The notes beneath the pieces are model-generated. The model saw only the letters and a program-made list of their open reading frames with translations, had not been told where the DNA came from and ran no database searches. Shown piece after piece: positions 1 through 13,688 of a DNA stretch of 64,000 nucleotides. Origin of the DNA: Methylovulum sp. (lineage in GTDB: Bacteria > Pseudomonadota > Gammaproteobacteria > Methylococcales > Methylomonadaceae); assembly GCA_028712695.1 (NCBI GenBank), contig JAQTQZ010000013.1:34525-98524 (forward strand), in the 5' to 3' direction. Numbering within the stretch: the stretch's first letter is position 1; every line of letters begins with the position of its first letter. The position numbers were made by a program, and so were the translations under genes.

Positions 1-1
1 G

Positions 2-274
<273 letters not shown>

Positions 275-299
275 TAGTAAATAACTTTAGGTAAAGAAA

Positions 300-722
300 A
301 TGACCATGACCGTACAAGTAGACATCGTAAGCGCAGAAAAGGAAATATTTTCCGGATTGGCGGAAATGGTATTTGCTCCTGCCGAATTAGGTGAGGTGGG
401 TATTACACCTCGCCATGCGCCGCTTTTAACTAAACTCAATCCGGGCGAGGTTCGGGTAAAAGTCACTGACAAGGAAAGTTATCCATTTTTTATTTCCGGG
501 GGCTTTTTGGAAGTCCAGCCTCATCTGGTTACCATTTTGGCAGATACTGCAATTAGGGCAAAAGATATTGATGAAGCAGCAGCGATTGAGGCTAAGATAA
601 AAGCACAAGAAGCTCTGGCTGATAAGTCAGGAAAAATGGATTATGTGGCCGCACAGGTTCAGCTGGTACAAGCCATTAGCCAATTGAGGACATTAGATAG
701 GTTGAGAAAGCGCGGGGAATAA
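300..722 (+). CDS. atpC: ATP synthase F1 subunit epsilon
   Basis: Epsilon subunit of F1, part of the central stalk that couples proton flow to catalysis and can inhibit ATP hydrolysis. At 140 residues it has the usual bacterial length. The N-terminal beta-sandwich is seen as VDIVSAEKEIFSG, GEVGITPRHAPLLT and the FFISGGFLEVQP strand; the C-terminal helical hairpin follows from about residue 85. An AGGTAAAG ribosome site lies just before ATG 300; a second ATG two codons on is possible. It ends the atp operon and a clear terminator follows. Confidence 0.97.
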   Translation: MTMTVQVDIVSAEKEIFSGLAEMVFAPAELGEVGITPRHAPLLTKLNPGEVRVKVTDKESYPFFISGGFLEVQPHLVTILADTAIRAKDIDEAAAIEAKIKAQEALADKSGKMDYVAAQVQLVQAISQLRTLDRLRKRGE

Positions 723-783
723 GCAAAAACTTACGGTTATGTATGATTACGATTAATTTAATTGGCATCATACATTATTTAAG

Positions 784-820
784 AGCCCGGTAACGTGAAT
801 GCGCTATCGGGTTTTTTTTT
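784..820 (+). terminator. Rho-independent terminator of the atp operon
   Basis: A stem with arms CCCGGTAACG and CGCTATCGGG (8 of 10 Watson-Crick, the remainder G-T or mismatched) is followed by nine T. It sits between atpC and glmU, separating ATP synthase from amino-sugar genes. Confidence 0.85.
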
Positions 821-834
821 AAATGGGATATTGA

Positions 835-2208
835 ATGAAAATTACCACTATTATTCTCGCCGCAGGTAAAGGGACGCGAATGTGTTCTGATTTGCCTAAA
901 GTTTTGCATAAAGTTGCTGACAAACCTTTGTTACAACATGTTTATGATATGAGCAACCAGTTGGAAAACAATAGGATTCATGTTGTTGTCGGCCACTGCA
1001 GTGATTTTGTAAAAGAGACATTAAAAGATTTAAACGCCGAGTGGATTGAACAAAACCAACAACTGGGGACAGGTCACGCAGTTCAACAGGTAAGTGATTA
1101 CATTCTGGATGATGACGTGGTGTTAATACTTTATGGCGATGTGCCGTTATTAAAATTAGCAACAGTCAAGACACTGTTGGCGAACGTAAACCCCCAATCG
1201 CTTGCTTTGCTTACCGTAAATTTAGAAAATCCGACAGGTTATGGCAGAATTGTCCGAAACGCCCAGTCTCAAGTAGTAAAAATTATTGAGGAAAAGGATG
1301 CCTCCGATACTGAAAAACAGATCAAAGAAGGCAATACGGGGATCATGTCCGTACAAGGCGGGCAATTAAAAAAATGGCTAAATCAATTAGGCAATAATAA
1401 CGCCCAAGGCGAATATTATCTGACCGATGTAATTGAAATGGCTGTTGCCGATGGTGTGCTTATAGTGACTAACCAACCGGAAACGGCTGATGAGGTGTTG
1501 GGCGTTAATAACAGGTTACAGCTCAGCCACTTAGAGCGGATATATCAACAAGAACTGGCTGATTCATTGATGCAACGGGGAGTCACTTTGAAAGATCCGG
1601 CGCGTTTTGATTTAAGAGGCTCAATAGACAGTCTGGGGTACGATATAGAAATAGATGTTAATGTCATTCTTGAAGGCAAAATCAGTATTGGCAACCATGT
1701 CAAAATCGGCCCGAACACATCGATAAAAAATTCAATTATTGGTGATGGGGTAGAAATCCTTGCAAACTGCGTAATTGAAGATACTGTGATCGGGCAAAAT
1801 AGCCGTATTGGCCCTTATGCCAGATTGCGTCCGGAAACGGTATTGGCCAATGACGTACATATTGGCAACTTTGTGGAAATTAAAAAATCAATCGTTGGCG
1901 AGTCAAGTAAAATCAATCACTTAAGTTATATAGGTGATGCTACAGTAGGCAGTAAAGTGAACATAGGCGCCGGCACTATCACCTGTAATTATGATGGTGT
2001 TAATAAATTCAGGACAACTATTGAAGATGGTGCGTTTATTGGCTCAGATACCCAGTTAGTGGCGCCTGTTACCGTTGGGAAAAATGCAACTATTGGCGCG
2101 GGATCGACTATCACAAAGAATGCGCCCGAAAACCAATTGACCTTGAGCAGGCCAAAGCAGGTTTCTGTGGCTAGCTGGCAACGCCCCGTAAAACAGGAGA
2201 GCTATTAA
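835..2208 (+). CDS. glmU: Bifunctional UDP-GlcNAc pyrophosphorylase / glucosamine-1-phosphate acetyltransferase
   Basis: Makes UDP-N-acetylglucosamine in the cytoplasm for peptidoglycan and lipid A: acetyl transfer from acetyl-CoA to GlcN-1-P, then uridylyl transfer. The N-terminal pyrophosphorylase domain shows LAAGKGTRM and the PKVLH segment (residues ~8-26). The C-terminal half is a left-handed beta helix of hexapeptide repeats (from ~residue 250), with [14 protein letters not shown] typical of the acetyltransferase site. At 457 residues it matches the family. Its stop codon overlaps the glmS start by one base (TAATG), so translation is probably coupled. Confidence 0.98.
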   Translation: MKITTIILAAGKGTRMCSDLPKVLHKVADKPLLQHVYDMSNQLENNRIHVVVGHCSDFVKETLKDLNAEWIEQNQQLGTGHAVQQVSDYILDDDVVLILYGDVPLLKLATVKTLLANVNPQSLALLTVNLENPTGYGRIVRNAQSQVVKIIEEKDASDTEKQIKEGNTGIMSVQGGQLKKWLNQLGNNNAQGEYYLTDVIEMAVADGVLIVTNQPETADEVLGVNNRLQLSHLERIYQQELADSLMQRGVTLKDPARFDLRGSIDSLGYDIEIDVNVILEGKISIGNHVKIGPNTSIKNSIIGDGVEILANCVIEDTVIGQNSRIGPYARLRPETVLANDVHIGNFVEIKKSIVGESSKINHLSYIGDATVGSKVNIGAGTITCNYDGVNKFRTTIEDGAFIGSDTQLVAPVTVGKNATIGAGSTITKNAPENQLTLSRPKQVSVASWQRPVKQESY

Positions 2209-4037
2209 TGTGCGGAATAGTTGGCGGCATTGCACAACGTAATGTGGTGCCTATTTTATTGGAGGGCTTAAAGCGCCTAGAGTATCGGGGTTATGATTCT
2301 GCAGGGCTGGCCGTATTAAATAATGGGAAAATTTACCGCAAACGCGAGCTAGGAAAAGTGATGGGGCTTGAAAAGTTACTTGCAGCCGATCCAATTTCTG
2401 GGAATATTGGCCTTGCCCATACCCGGTGGGCGACGCATGGTAAACCTAGTACGGCTAACGCCCATCCGCATATTTGCCGCAATAAAGTGGCGGTTGTGCA
2501 TAATGGCATTATTGAAAACCACGATTTTTTGAGGGGTGAGCAGCTCGAAAATGGGTATGAATTTACTTCACAAACGGATACGGAAGTGATTGTGCATGAA
2601 GTTTTTCATGCGCTGGAAACGGCGGATAACTTGTTGAGTGCAGTTAAGCAAACAGTCCGTAAGCTCGAAGGTGCTTATGCCTTGGGAATAATGAGCAGTT
2701 CGGAACCAGATACGTTAGTGGCCTGTAGAAAAGGGAGCCCATTGGTCATTGGGGTTGGCATCGGCGAATATTTTATTGCATCGGATGTTGCGGCTTTGCT
2801 GCCAGTCACCCAACGTTTTATTTTCATGGAAGATGGTGATATCGCTTCGATAAGCATAAATAATTTGGTTATTTATGATGCAGATGACAGCGAAGTCAGT
2901 CGGCCTGTCAAAGAAAGCCAGTTGACAGCAGATGCGGTTGATAAAGGTGATTACCGCCACTACATGCTAAAAGAAATTTATGAGCAGCCCTTTGCCATTT
3001 CACAGACCTTAGAAGGCCGGTTCGTCAATAATCGGTTACAAGAAAACGCTTTTGGGCACAATGCGTCCGAGGTGTTCGACAATATAAAATCCATTCAAAT
3101 TTTAGCATGTGGCACCAGTTTCCATGCCGGTTTGGTGGCGCGTTACTGGTTTGAAGAGTTGGCAGGCGTACCTTGTCAAATCGAAGTTGCCAGTGAATTC
3201 CGCTACCGGCATCCCGTCTTGGCAGATAATGTGCTGATAGTTACGATTTCGCAATCGGGTGAAACTGCCGACACTTTAGCGGCTTTGCAGGAAGCTAAAA
3301 AATTGGGCGCAAAATATGCGCTTGCTATTTGCAATGTGCCTGAAAGCTCCTTGGTCAGGGAGTCGGATTTAGTCTTAATGACCCGGGCAGGCCCTGAAAT
3401 TGGTGTGGCGTCAACCAAAGCCTTCACCACACAATTGGTGACCTTAATGTTGCTGGTTATTGCTATTGGCCGACGGTTTAGGTTGACCCAGGCCAGTGAG
3501 CAAAAATTGACCTCGGATTTATTCAGTCTGCCTGGAAAAATAGAAAAAGTTTTGCAGTTGGATGAGCAGATTAAAACGTTGGCTGAGCAATTTTCTGAAA
3601 AGCAACATACCTTGTTTCTCGGTAGGGGCGAACATTATCCAATAGCTATGGAAGGGGCGCTGAAATTAAAGGAAATTTCATATATCCATGCGGAAGCCTA
3701 TCCTGCAGGTGAATTAAAGCATGGGCCTTTAGCATTAATTGATGCGGACATGCCAGTTATTGTTGTCGCGCCAAACAATGGCCTGCTGGAGAAACTCAAG
3801 TCGAATATACAGGAAGTGAGTGCTAGAGGAGGCGAGTTGATAGTTTTTATGGATGAAACATTAATATCAGCACCCGATGCCAATGTGCAGATTATAAAAA
3901 TACCGCAAGTTGAAAACGACATTTCACCGATCGTCTTCACTATTCCTTTGCAATTACTGTCCTATCATGTCGCTGTTTTAAAAGGCACTGATGTCGACCA
4001 GCCCAGAAATCTCGCAAAATCGGTTACTGTGGAATAA
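2208..4037 (+). CDS. glmS: Glutamine-fructose-6-phosphate aminotransferase (isomerizing)
   Basis: Forms glucosamine-6-phosphate from fructose-6-phosphate and glutamine, the entry step to UDP-GlcNAc. MCGIVGG places the catalytic cysteine at position 2 (class II glutamine amidotransferase), followed by [11 protein letters not shown] and HTRWATHG. Two SIS sugar-isomerase domains follow (ACGTSFHAG and SQSGETADT; later [25 protein letters not shown] region). The C-terminus ends [10 protein letters not shown], as in the family. 609 residues is full length. The start is fixed by the TAATG overlap with glmU, which leaves no room for a glmS-type ribozyme leader. Confidence 0.98.
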   Translation: MCGIVGGIAQRNVVPILLEGLKRLEYRGYDSAGLAVLNNGKIYRKRELGKVMGLEKLLAADPISGNIGLAHTRWATHGKPSTANAHPHICRNKVAVVHNGIIENHDFLRGEQLENGYEFTSQTDTEVIVHEVFHALETADNLLSAVKQTVRKLEGAYALGIMSSSEPDTLVACRKGSPLVIGVGIGEYFIASDVAALLPVTQRFIFMEDGDIASISINNLVIYDADDSEVSRPVKESQLTADAVDKGDYRHYMLKEIYEQPFAISQTLEGRFVNNRLQENAFGHNASEVFDNIKSIQILACGTSFHAGLVARYWFEELAGVPCQIEVASEFRYRHPVLADNVLIVTISQSGETADTLAALQEAKKLGAKYALAICNVPESSLVRESDLVLMTRAGPEIGVASTKAFTTQLVTLMLLVIAIGRRFRLTQASEQKLTSDLFSLPGKIEKVLQLDEQIKTLAEQFSEKQHTLFLGRGEHYPIAMEGALKLKEISYIHAEAYPAGELKHGPLALIDADMPVIVVAPNNGLLEKLKSNIQEVSARGGELIVFMDETLISAPDANVQIIKIPQVENDISPIVFTIPLQLLSYHVAVLKGTDVDQPRNLAKSVTVE

Positions 4038-4051
4038 GCAGGGTCTAACTG

Positions 4052-4882
4052 ATGAACTTATCAAAAACCATATTAATCACCGGATGCTCGACAGGAATTG
4101 GTTATGTCACAGCAGTTGAGCTAAAGAAGCGGGGGCATCAAGTGATCGCTTCGGCGCGTAAGCCCGAAGATGTGCTGCGCTTGACAGAAGAAGGCTTCAC
4201 TGCAGTGCTGCTGGATTTGGCAGATAGTGCCAGTATCCGGCAGGCGGTTGACAAGACGCTGGCGTTAACCGAAGGCAAACTGGACGCAGTGTTCAATAAT
4301 GGCGCATTTGGCCAGCCTGGAGCTGTGGAGGATTTAACGCGGGACGTGTTGCGCCATCAGTTTGAAACGAATCTGTTTGGCACCCATGAACTGACTAATT
4401 TGTTGATACCAGTCATGCGTAATCAAGGGCATGGGCGGATTATTTACAATAGTTCGGTGTTGGGTTTCGTCGCGATGACGTATCGGGGAGCCTATAATGC
4501 CAGTAAGTTTGCCCTTGAGGGCTTGGCCGATACATTGCGGTTAGAGTTGCACGGCAGCAATATTTATGTTTCTTTGATCGAGCCTGGCCCTATCTTGAGT
4601 GATTTTAGGAAAAATGCGTTTGCTTTGTACAAAAAAAATATTGATCCTACTCAAAGCTTCCATAAAGAAACTTATCAAAAGATGGAGGCCCGCTTGCAAA
4701 AACAAGGCGCAGCCGCTCCATTCACTTTGCCTGCCACGGCTGTTTCAGAAAAAGTGATCCATGCACTGGAATCTAAAAAGCCAAAAATACGCTATTACGT
4801 TACTTTTCCAACTTATCTGTTCGCTGCTCTTAAACGGATCCTGCCCGTTATGTGGCTAGATGCCGTGTTAAGACAGACCTAA
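4052..4882 (+). CDS. Short-chain dehydrogenase/reductase (SDR family)
   Basis: A 276-residue classical SDR oxidoreductase of unknown substrate. The Rossmann motif TGCSTGIG lies at residues ~10-17, an NNG variant of the NNAG motif near 86, the catalytic Ser in NSSVLG near 137, and Tyr-Lys in YNASK near 150. The C-terminal part contains EPGPILSDF and a hydrophobic end (TYLFAALKRILPVMWL) that could lie against the membrane. It starts 14 bases after glmS and may be read from the same transcript. Family membership is sure; substrate cannot be told from sequence. Confidence 0.9.
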   Translation: MNLSKTILITGCSTGIGYVTAVELKKRGHQVIASARKPEDVLRLTEEGFTAVLLDLADSASIRQAVDKTLALTEGKLDAVFNNGAFGQPGAVEDLTRDVLRHQFETNLFGTHELTNLLIPVMRNQGHGRIIYNSSVLGFVAMTYRGAYNASKFALEGLADTLRLELHGSNIYVSLIEPGPILSDFRKNAFALYKKNIDPTQSFHKETYQKMEARLQKQGAAAPFTLPATAVSEKVIHALESKKPKIRYYVTFPTYLFAALKRILPVMWLDAVLRQT

Positions 4883-4957
4883 TGATAAACGGGCGGTGCA
4901 ACGGGGCTATGCCTTAAAAATAGAGGGGGCAGCCTTCCCATGATTACAACGCAGCAG

Positions 4958-7129
4958 TCACTGTGATTTATTTTTTTTTCCAGAATACGCGTTATTTCTC
5001 GGATTCTTTAGCCCGCTCAATCCCGTATATTTGGTTTTAAAAACCTGTGCCTTGCCCGTAACAGACGCAGTGCCTGTACCCTTGAGCGAATTAGGTTGAA
5101 ACGATGGCACGAGATGATGTTTGCCATTTCCAATCAAATCTGCCCTGCCCATGTCTTTCAACGCATCACGCAATATCGGCCAATTTTTTGCATCATGATA
5201 ACGCAGAAAAGCCTTGTGCAAACGCCGTTGCTTGATGCTTTTTGGGATAAATATATCATCGGCCTTGCGGTTGACTTTGTGCAGCGTGTCCTTGCCGGAG
5301 TGGTACATAGCCGTGGCGATTGCCATCGGTGACGGCAAAAAAGCCTGTACTTGGTCGGCCCGGAACCCATTGCGTTTCAACCATAAGGCCAGATTAAGCA
5401 TGTCATTGTCGGTAGTGCCCGGATGGGCGGCGATAAAGTACGGTATCAGGTATTGCTCCTTGCCGGCCTCCTTGGAGTATTTGTCGAACATTTCCTTGAA
5501 GCGGTCATAAGTGCCTATGCCGGGTTTCATCATTTTCGACAGCGGCCCTTGCTCGGTATGTTCGGGGGCGATTTTTAGGTAGCCACCGACGTGATGGGTG
5601 ACCAGTTCTTTAACGTATTCCGGCGATTCCACTGCCAAATCGTAGCGGAGGCCGGAGGCGATAAAGATTTTTTTGATGCCTGGCAAGGCCCTGGCCCTGC
5701 GGTATAGCTTGATTAAATGGCTGTGGTCGGTGTTCAGGTTCGGGCAAATTCCAGGATACACGCAGGACGGTTTTCGGCAAGCCGCCTCGATTTTTTCATC
5801 TTTACATGCCAAGCGGTACATGTTTGCAGTCGGGCCGCCGAGGTCAGAAATATGGCCGGTGAAATTTGGCGAGGTGTCGCGTATGGCTTCAATTTCTTTG
5901 ATAATGGAGTCTTCCGAGCGGCTTTGGATAATCCGGCCTTCATGTTCGGTGATCGAGCAAAAGCTACAGCCACCAAAACAACCGCGCATGATATTGACGG
6001 AGTGCTGGATCATTTCAAATGCGGGGATGTTGGCGTTGCCATAGTCCTGATGTGGCAAGCGTGAATAAGGCAGGTCGAACACGCCGTCCATTTCTTTGGT
6101 GGTTAGAGGGATTGGCGGTGGATTGATCCAGACTTGACGGTTGCCGTGTTGCTGGATTAAGGCGCGGGCGTTGCCCGGATTGGTTTCGGCGTGCATGATC
6201 CGCGAAGTGTGGGCGTACAGGATACGGTCATCCTTAACGGCTTCGTAAGCGGGTAGGCGGATTACGGTTTGCGCCCGACGGTTTTTAACCAGCAACTTAT
6301 CAAAACGGATGACTTTTTCGTCAGGATTTTCACCTTCGGGTTTTTTATCGCAAGCAGGTTGTTCTTGATACGGATCGATAGGCAACATCGGCGCGCCAGG
6401 CTTGTCTATGTCAGTAGAATCTTTTACCAGCCAGCCTTCGGGAATGCCTTTAACAAAATGTACTGTCCCTCGTATGCCGGTCAGTTGTGACACGGGCTCA
6501 CCGGCCGCTAAACGATGTGCGATTTCAACAATTTGGCGTTCTGCATTGCCGTACACTAATAAATCAGCCTTGGCATCGAGCAACACCGATTTACGCACGG
6601 TGTCCGACCAGTAATCATAATGGGCGATACGGCGTAAGCTGGCTTCTATGCCGCCGATAATGATGGGCACGTCTTTGAAGGCTTCGCGGCAGCGGTGTGA
6701 ATAAACATTGACGGCCCGATCCGGGCGTTTACCAGCCGCGCCGTCGGGCGTGTAAGCATCGTTGGAACGGATCTTTTTGTCGGAAGTGTAACGGTTAACC
6801 ATCGAATCCATGTTGCCGCCGGTCACGCCGAAAAACAAATTGGGACGGCCCAATTTTTTAAAATCCGCCGCACTGTGCCAATCCGGTTGCGAGATGATGC
6901 CCACCCGAAACCCTTGCGCTTCCAACAAACGGCCTATTAAAGCCATGCCAAAACTGGGATGGTCGATGTAGGCATCGCCTGTTACTAGGATGACATCGCA
7001 GCTATCCCAGCCGAGTTCGTCCATCTCGGCTTGGCTCATCGGTAGCGTAGGCGCAATGCCAAAACGTTGTGCCCAGTATTTGCGGTAACTAAAAAGAGTA
7101 GGTGCAGCAGGAAAAGCGGTAGGCATCAT
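4958..7129 (-). CDS. YgiQ family radical SAM protein
   Basis: A 723-residue radical S-adenosylmethionine protein of the YgiQ/UPF0313 family, whose reaction is unknown. The iron-sulphur motif is in [11 protein letters not shown] near residue 380 (three cysteines, CxxxCxxC). Upstream lies a B12-binding-like N-terminal region ([13 protein letters not shown]), downstream [13 protein letters not shown] and [14 protein letters not shown], which are typical of this family. The C-terminus is basic and low-complexity ([15 protein letters not shown]). Its ATG overlaps the stop of the spermidine synthase-like gene upstream by four bases, so the two are translationally coupled. Confidence 0.93.
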   Translation of the reverse strand: MMPTAFPAAPTLFSYRKYWAQRFGIAPTLPMSQAEMDELGWDSCDVILVTGDAYIDHPSFGMALIGRLLEAQGFRVGIISQPDWHSAADFKKLGRPNLFFGVTGGNMDSMVNRYTSDKKIRSNDAYTPDGAAGKRPDRAVNVYSHRCREAFKDVPIIIGGIEASLRRIAHYDYWSDTVRKSVLLDAKADLLVYGNAERQIVEIAHRLAAGEPVSQLTGIRGTVHFVKGIPEGWLVKDSTDIDKPGAPMLPIDPYQEQPACDKKPEGENPDEKVIRFDKLLVKNRRAQTVIRLPAYEAVKDDRILYAHTSRIMHAETNPGNARALIQQHGNRQVWINPPPIPLTTKEMDGVFDLPYSRLPHQDYGNANIPAFEMIQHSVNIMRGCFGGCSFCSITEHEGRIIQSRSEDSIIKEIEAIRDTSPNFTGHISDLGGPTANMYRLACKDEKIEAACRKPSCVYPGICPNLNTDHSHLIKLYRRARALPGIKKIFIASGLRYDLAVESPEYVKELVTHHVGGYLKIAPEHTEQGPLSKMMKPGIGTYDRFKEMFDKYSKEAGKEQYLIPYFIAAHPGTTDNDMLNLALWLKRNGFRADQVQAFLPSPMAIATAMYHSGKDTLHKVNRKADDIFIPKSIKQRRLHKAFLRYHDAKNWPILRDALKDMGRADLIGNGKHHLVPSFQPNSLKGTGTASVTGKAQVFKTKYTGLSGLKNPRNNAYSGKKNKSQ

Positions 7130-7935
7130 GGTTTTATTAATGGGTTAAAAGTGCTGGCGTTGTGCTTTTTTAGGTCTTTTAAGAATCGGTTAAATTCAAT
7201 TTGGTAGTGCTGTTCAAGCGCATTCGCCCGAATTTTTAGCGATTGCAAAGAATGCTGGGGCGTTTTGTCATTAAAAGCCAGACCAATGAAATTACCTTTG
7301 CCTTGCACAGGTAGAAAGAGGGTTTTCCAGTTAAAAGTATGTCCCATCCACAATGCCACTTCTTGAAACAAAGGGTTGCTGGTGCCGCCCCACAGGTTAA
7401 TGACTAATATGCCGTCATTTTTTAATAGGGCTTTGCAGGCGGTAAAAAAGGCGTCATTGCTGATAGAGGGTGCCATGCCTTCGTGGTCAAAGGCATCGAC
7501 AATGATAAGGCTGTAGCGATCCTGATGGCTTTCAGTACGCTGGCACACATACTGCCCGCCATCATCAATGATAATTTTAAGCCGTGGGTCTAGTGGCAAA
7601 CCAAAATGGCTACGGGCGATTTTTGCCACACTTTTGCGGTATTCCACTGCTTTTAAACGGCAGTCGGGAAAATGATGCAGTAAAAACTTGGCTATCGAAC
7701 CACCGCCTAAACCAATAATTAGCGCATCGCCATCGAGCGTTTCTTTAAATAATAACCAACTGGTCATCGCCCGCACATAATCCAATTCTAATTTATGTGG
7801 GTCGTGCAAGCGCATACTGCTTTGCCTAGGATAAGTCCCAAAATGTAGCGATCTGACCCCGCTGCGTTCAACGATTTCTAACAAACCGTCATCATCATGG
7901 CTTTGGTAAACAAGCAACCCTTCATATTTATGCAT
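7126..7935 (-). CDS. Spermidine synthase-like methyltransferase-fold protein
   Basis: A 269-residue protein with the Rossmann fold of spermidine synthases. The cofactor loop is [14 protein letters not shown] (residues ~93-106), followed by the acidic strand end KAVEYRKSV and [10 protein letters not shown], and the VDAFDHEG catalytic-loop region. Many such stand-alone proteins are annotated as fused or orphan spermidine synthases without proof of polyamine synthesis, and no speD is next to it. Four-base overlap (ATGA) with the YgiQ gene downstream suggests coupled expression. Confidence 0.8.
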   Translation of the reverse strand: MHKYEGLLVYQSHDDDGLLEIVERSGVRSLHFGTYPRQSSMRLHDPHKLELDYVRAMTSWLLFKETLDGDALIIGLGGGSIAKFLLHHFPDCRLKAVEYRKSVAKIARSHFGLPLDPRLKIIIDDGGQYVCQRTESHQDRYSLIIVDAFDHEGMAPSISNDAFFTACKALLKNDGILVINLWGGTSNPLFQEVALWMGHTFNWKTLFLPVQGKGNFIGLAFNDKTPQHSLQSLKIRANALEQHYQIEFNRFLKDLKKHNASTFNPLIKP

Positions 7936-8005
7936 GGCAGTATAAGCTTACCCACTGTATGGTCTGGACGGGAGACCAGTAAATTTCAAATCTCTGTCCA
8001 ATCGA

Positions 8006-10872
<2,867 letters not shown>

Positions 10873-10876
10873 GAGA

Positions 10877-12160
10877 TTATTCGCCTAAAACAAGTTGAGA
10901 GGCAATCTGTAAAAAATTGCCATAACAGGCACTTAGCTGTGCGCCATTGGTTTTGAAATAATCTGCCGATTGTGGATTAAATTCTTGGAAGCTGATGTTC
11001 CACAAAATTTCCACCGGAAAATGCGGGGCTAAACTGTCGTCAATATCAAAACTAAAGGTATCAAATTCTTCGGCGGCAGTTTCTTCGTAGATGGTTTCTA
11101 AGAATAAGTTATACGCTGACTCACGGCAACGCGACAAATAATCTTCCCGACCCAATTCTGGAATCATGCCCGCCACGATTTTCAGATTGTTTCTAAACGA
11201 GTTCAAATTGACATTCCATTTTTGCCAATGGCTAAACAGATAACGGTAAGCTTGCCAGGTTTGCGGGGTATTGATGGCAAACAGAAACGCCATATCCGTC
11301 AAGCGGGTGATGGCGATGGCGGCAATGTCATGGATACCGGCTCGGCTGTCGAGCAAGACAATATCGGGTTTTTCTTGTGCTTCAAGTTGTCGCAATAGCT
11401 GGGCGAGACGATGGGCAAAATCGACGATTTTGCCGTCTTGATTAATGTCCATATAAACGCGGGACAACTTGGCAATATAGTCTTGCTCTTTGCCACCTGC
11501 TGCGGTGACCACCCGAATCACGCCTTCGGTGTTTTTGGCTAAAGGGCTGGTGGCGACCATATCCCGCAACAACGCCTCATCTGCTTGCCCCACAGCTTCT
11601 TCAACCAACCAATCGACAACGCCAAAATCCGGTGTGTGGGCTTGCGGCAACAGGATTTGCCCTATGCCTGGTGATTCCAAATCCAAATCGACGACTAACA
11701 CTTTTTTGCCGAGATTTGCCAAGTGCCAAGCCCAAATCGCTAAGGCACTGGAACGGCCTACGCCGCCTTTGATGCCAAATAAGGTGGCGCGGGGTGGATG
11801 TGGCTCTTCAATAGGTTGACGTAGCCAATCTTGCCCAGTGACTTGTCGATCCAGCAAGTAAATGGGCGGGTTGGTATTGGGGATACAGATTTTGTCGGGT
11901 GAGTTGATTAGGCTGTTTATGGCAACCAAATCTTCCGAATAAATGAAAATGCCGTCTTCCGCATAAGCAAAATTTCCTAATTTCTCGAAGAGTTGTTTCG
12001 CTAATTTGTTATGTTTTTTGTTTTTTTTACATTGCAAGATAACACTGATTCGACCGCAAAGGTCACGTAGCAAAATGGGATCTTTGCCTAATAATGCGTA
12101 ATTATCTTTAACGAATTCGAGCGATTTTTCATAGGCTTCGTGGAACATGGTTTTGCTCAT
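10877..12160 (-). CDS. KGGVGR-variant ParA/MinD-like ATPase
   Basis: A 427-residue SIMIBI-class ATPase with an N-terminal extension of ~125 residues. The deviant Walker A reads KGGVGRS (residues 131-137): the signature lysine is kept but the usual second Lys of KGGVGKT/S is Arg. The strand VLVVDLDLESPGIG (~154-167) and the switch region IVLLDSRAGIHD (~270) support the fold. A KGGVGR-type variant group has, as far as I recall, been named among bacterial AAA ATPases; I cannot verify this here. Its start overlaps the HEPN-like gene's stop by four bases. A role in partitioning is unlikely because no ParB or centromere repeats are nearby. Confidence 0.82.
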   Translation of the reverse strand: MSKTMFHEAYEKSLEFVKDNYALLGKDPILLRDLCGRISVILQCKKNKKHNKLAKQLFEKLGNFAYAEDGIFIYSEDLVAINSLINSPDKICIPNTNPPIYLLDRQVTGQDWLRQPIEEPHPPRATLFGIKGGVGRSSALAIWAWHLANLGKKVLVVDLDLESPGIGQILLPQAHTPDFGVVDWLVEEAVGQADEALLRDMVATSPLAKNTEGVIRVVTAAGGKEQDYIAKLSRVYMDINQDGKIVDFAHRLAQLLRQLEAQEKPDIVLLDSRAGIHDIAAIAITRLTDMAFLFAINTPQTWQAYRYLFSHWQKWNVNLNSFRNNLKIVAGMIPELGREDYLSRCRESAYNLFLETIYEETAAEEFDTFSFDIDDSLAPHFPVEILWNISFQEFNPQSADYFKTNGAQLSACYGNFLQIASQLVLGE

Positions 12161-12579
12161 AACTCACCCTGTGATCTAGCATGAGCCACTAAGTTAGCAA
12201 TTGCAGAATCGACCGCTTGTTTATGGTGCTGCACATTATTTTTGATAAATGATTTTTGATTGGCGTAACGATCATCAATTTGCCAAGTGCTGAACGGATT
12301 ACTATTTGAAATGTGTGCTAAATATGAAGGCGCATTTCTGCCATTGAGAAACAACCTAAAATGGCCCCATAATTTATCAATATGCTTTCTATCATTCTTA
12401 TCTACTAGATCACCATTTTGATTGGCGAGTGCCGGATCAAGTCTAATCATGACTGCTTTTAAAGCGCATTCCGCCGCTAAGCCATAAAGTTGATCAGCAT
12501 TGGCGTAACGTTTTTTATCAAATAATATTTCTGCATCTTTTTGGTGCCGGTCGTAAGCATTTTTAAAATCCGTTTTCAT
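12157..12579 (-). CDS. HEPN-like small protein of the cassette
   Basis: 140 residues, largely helical. The N-terminal [19 protein letters not shown] stretch (residues ~24-42) resembles HEPN-type helical proteins, and the C-terminus has a helix with [12 protein letters not shown]. The canonical RNase motif (Arg, four to six residues, His) is not evident, so it may be a non-catalytic HEPN or another helical fold. Its ATG overlaps the mnmA stop by four bases (ATGA) and its own stop overlaps the ParA-like start the same way. This places it in the same message as mnmA. HEPN proteins are common in defence and toxin-antitoxin units, which is the basis for suspecting such a role. Confidence 0.7.
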   Translation of the reverse strand: MKTDFKNAYDRHQKDAEILFDKKRYANADQLYGLAAECALKAVMIRLDPALANQNGDLVDKNDRKHIDKLWGHFRLFLNGRNAPSYLAHISNSNPFSTWQIDDRYANQKSFIKNNVQHHKQAVDSAIANLVAHARSQGEL

Positions 12580-13688
12580 TCGTCCGCCCTAGATTCAATA
12601 ATCCCGCCACCCAAACAGATCTCGCCATCGTAAAACACCACCGATTGTCCGGGGGTAATCGCCCGTTGCGGTTGGTCGAATACCGCTTTACAACGGCCAT
12701 CAGGCAAAGGTTCCAGATAGCAGGGTTGGTCAGATTGGCGGTAGCGGGTTTTGGCGGCACAGCGCAAGGGTGCGGTCAGCGGCTGGTTATTGCACCAATC
12801 GAGATTGCCTGCTTCCAATGTGTTATGTAACATCAACGGATGATCGTGGCCTTGACCGACAATCAGCACATTATTATCCAAGTCTTTTTCCAGCACATAC
12901 CACGCTTCATCAGGCGCGTTTTTTACGCCACCGATGCCTAGGCCTTGGCGCTGCCCGAAGGTGTAATACATCAAGCCATGATGTTGGCCAATCAATTGAC
13001 CTTCTGGAGTGCGCATCTCGCCTGGTTGAGTGGGTAGATAGCGTTGCAGGAACTCGGTGAATTTACGTTCGCCGATAAAACAGATGCCGGTGCTGTCTTT
13101 TTTCTTGTGGTTGTCAAAGCCTGCTTTTTTGGCGAGGGTGCGAATTTCTGGTTTATGTAAATGACCAATGGGAAACAGCGTTTTTGATAACGCCTTTTGT
13201 CCTAGCGTATACAGGAAATAGCTTTGTTCTTTGTTAGGGTCCAATCCTTTTAATAAAAAATATTCACCCTCGTTCCCATAGCTCTGGCTTGGGAACGTAG
13301 CGACACGGGCATAGTGCCCGGTGGCGATGTAATCGGCGCCCAAATCCTCAATGGCGTAATTCAAGAAAGCCTTGAATTTAACGTGCTTGTTGCAAAGGAT
13401 ATCTGGGTTCGGGGTGCGCCCGGCCTTAAATTCAGACAAGAAGACTTCAAAGACTTCATCCCAGTATTCGCTGGCAAAATTGACGGTTTTTAGCGGGATG
13501 CCCAGCTTATCGCAGACTTGCTGCGCATCGGCGAGATCCTGCATTGAGGTGCAGTATTCGGTACCGTCATCTTCTTCCCAGTTTTTCATGAACAAGCCGG
13601 TAACCTGATGGCCTTGTTCCAAAAGTTGTAATGCGGTTACCGAAGAGTCCACACCGCCGGACATGCCGACGATAATGTTTTTACTCAT
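12576..13688 (-). CDS. mnmA: tRNA-specific 2-thiouridylase
   Basis: Thiolates U34 of tRNAs for Lys, Glu and Gln using persulphide sulphur and ATP. The PP-loop SGGVDSS is near residue 10, the first catalytic cysteine is in [12 protein letters not shown], and the second is in [13 protein letters not shown] 13688 is preferred over TTG 13694; it overlaps the Nudix stop by eight bases. At 370 residues it is near the family length but carries an extra segment (residues ~130-140, [12 protein letters not shown]) encoded by a dispersed palindrome. The first gene of the cassette overlaps its stop. Confidence 0.97.
   Translation of the reverse strand: MSKNIIVGMSGGVDSSVTALQLLEQGHQVTGLFMKNWEEDDGTEYCTSMQDLADAQQVCDKLGIPLKTVNFASEYWDEVFEVFLSEFKAGRTPNPDILCNKHVKFKAFLNYAIEDLGADYIATGHYARVATFPSQSYGNEGEYFLLKGLDPNKEQSYFLYTLGQKALSKTLFPIGHLHKPEIRTLAKKAGFDNHKKKDSTGICFIGERKFTEFLQRYLPTQPGEMRTPEGQLIGQHHGLMYYTFGQRQGLGIGGVKNAPDEAWYVLEKDLDNNVLIVGQGHDHPLMLHNTLEAGNLDWCNNQPLTAPLRCAAKTRYRQSDQPCYLEPLPDGRCKAVFDQPQRAITPGQSVVFYDGEICLGGGIIESRADE
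13271..13297. repeat. Palindromic dispersed-type repeat inside mnmA
   Basis: The arms CGTTCCCATAG and CTTGGGAACG form a 27-base near-palindrome of the GTTCCCA...TGGGAAC type. It lies in frame within mnmA, in a stretch that E. coli MnmA does not have, and adds about nine to twelve residues before the conserved [15 protein letters not shown] segment. Confidence 0.7.

Noticed and set aside
2140..2210. glmS ribozyme/riboswitch before glmS
   Set aside because: glmU and glmS overlap by one base, leaving no leader, and that ribozyme is found in Gram-positive bacteria.
5096..6614. Several plus-strand ORFs across the YgiQ gene
   Set aside because: They are antisense shadows of a strongly conserved radical SAM protein; none has recognisable motifs or ribosome sites.
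10877..12160. Plasmid or chromosome partition system
   Set aside because: No ParB gene or iterated centromere-like sites nearby, and the gene lies within a housekeeping operon.
12157..12579. HEPN toxin with an antitoxin neighbour
   Set aside because: No clear Rx4-6H catalytic motif and no nucleotidyltransferase (MNT) partner; the neighbours are ATPases.
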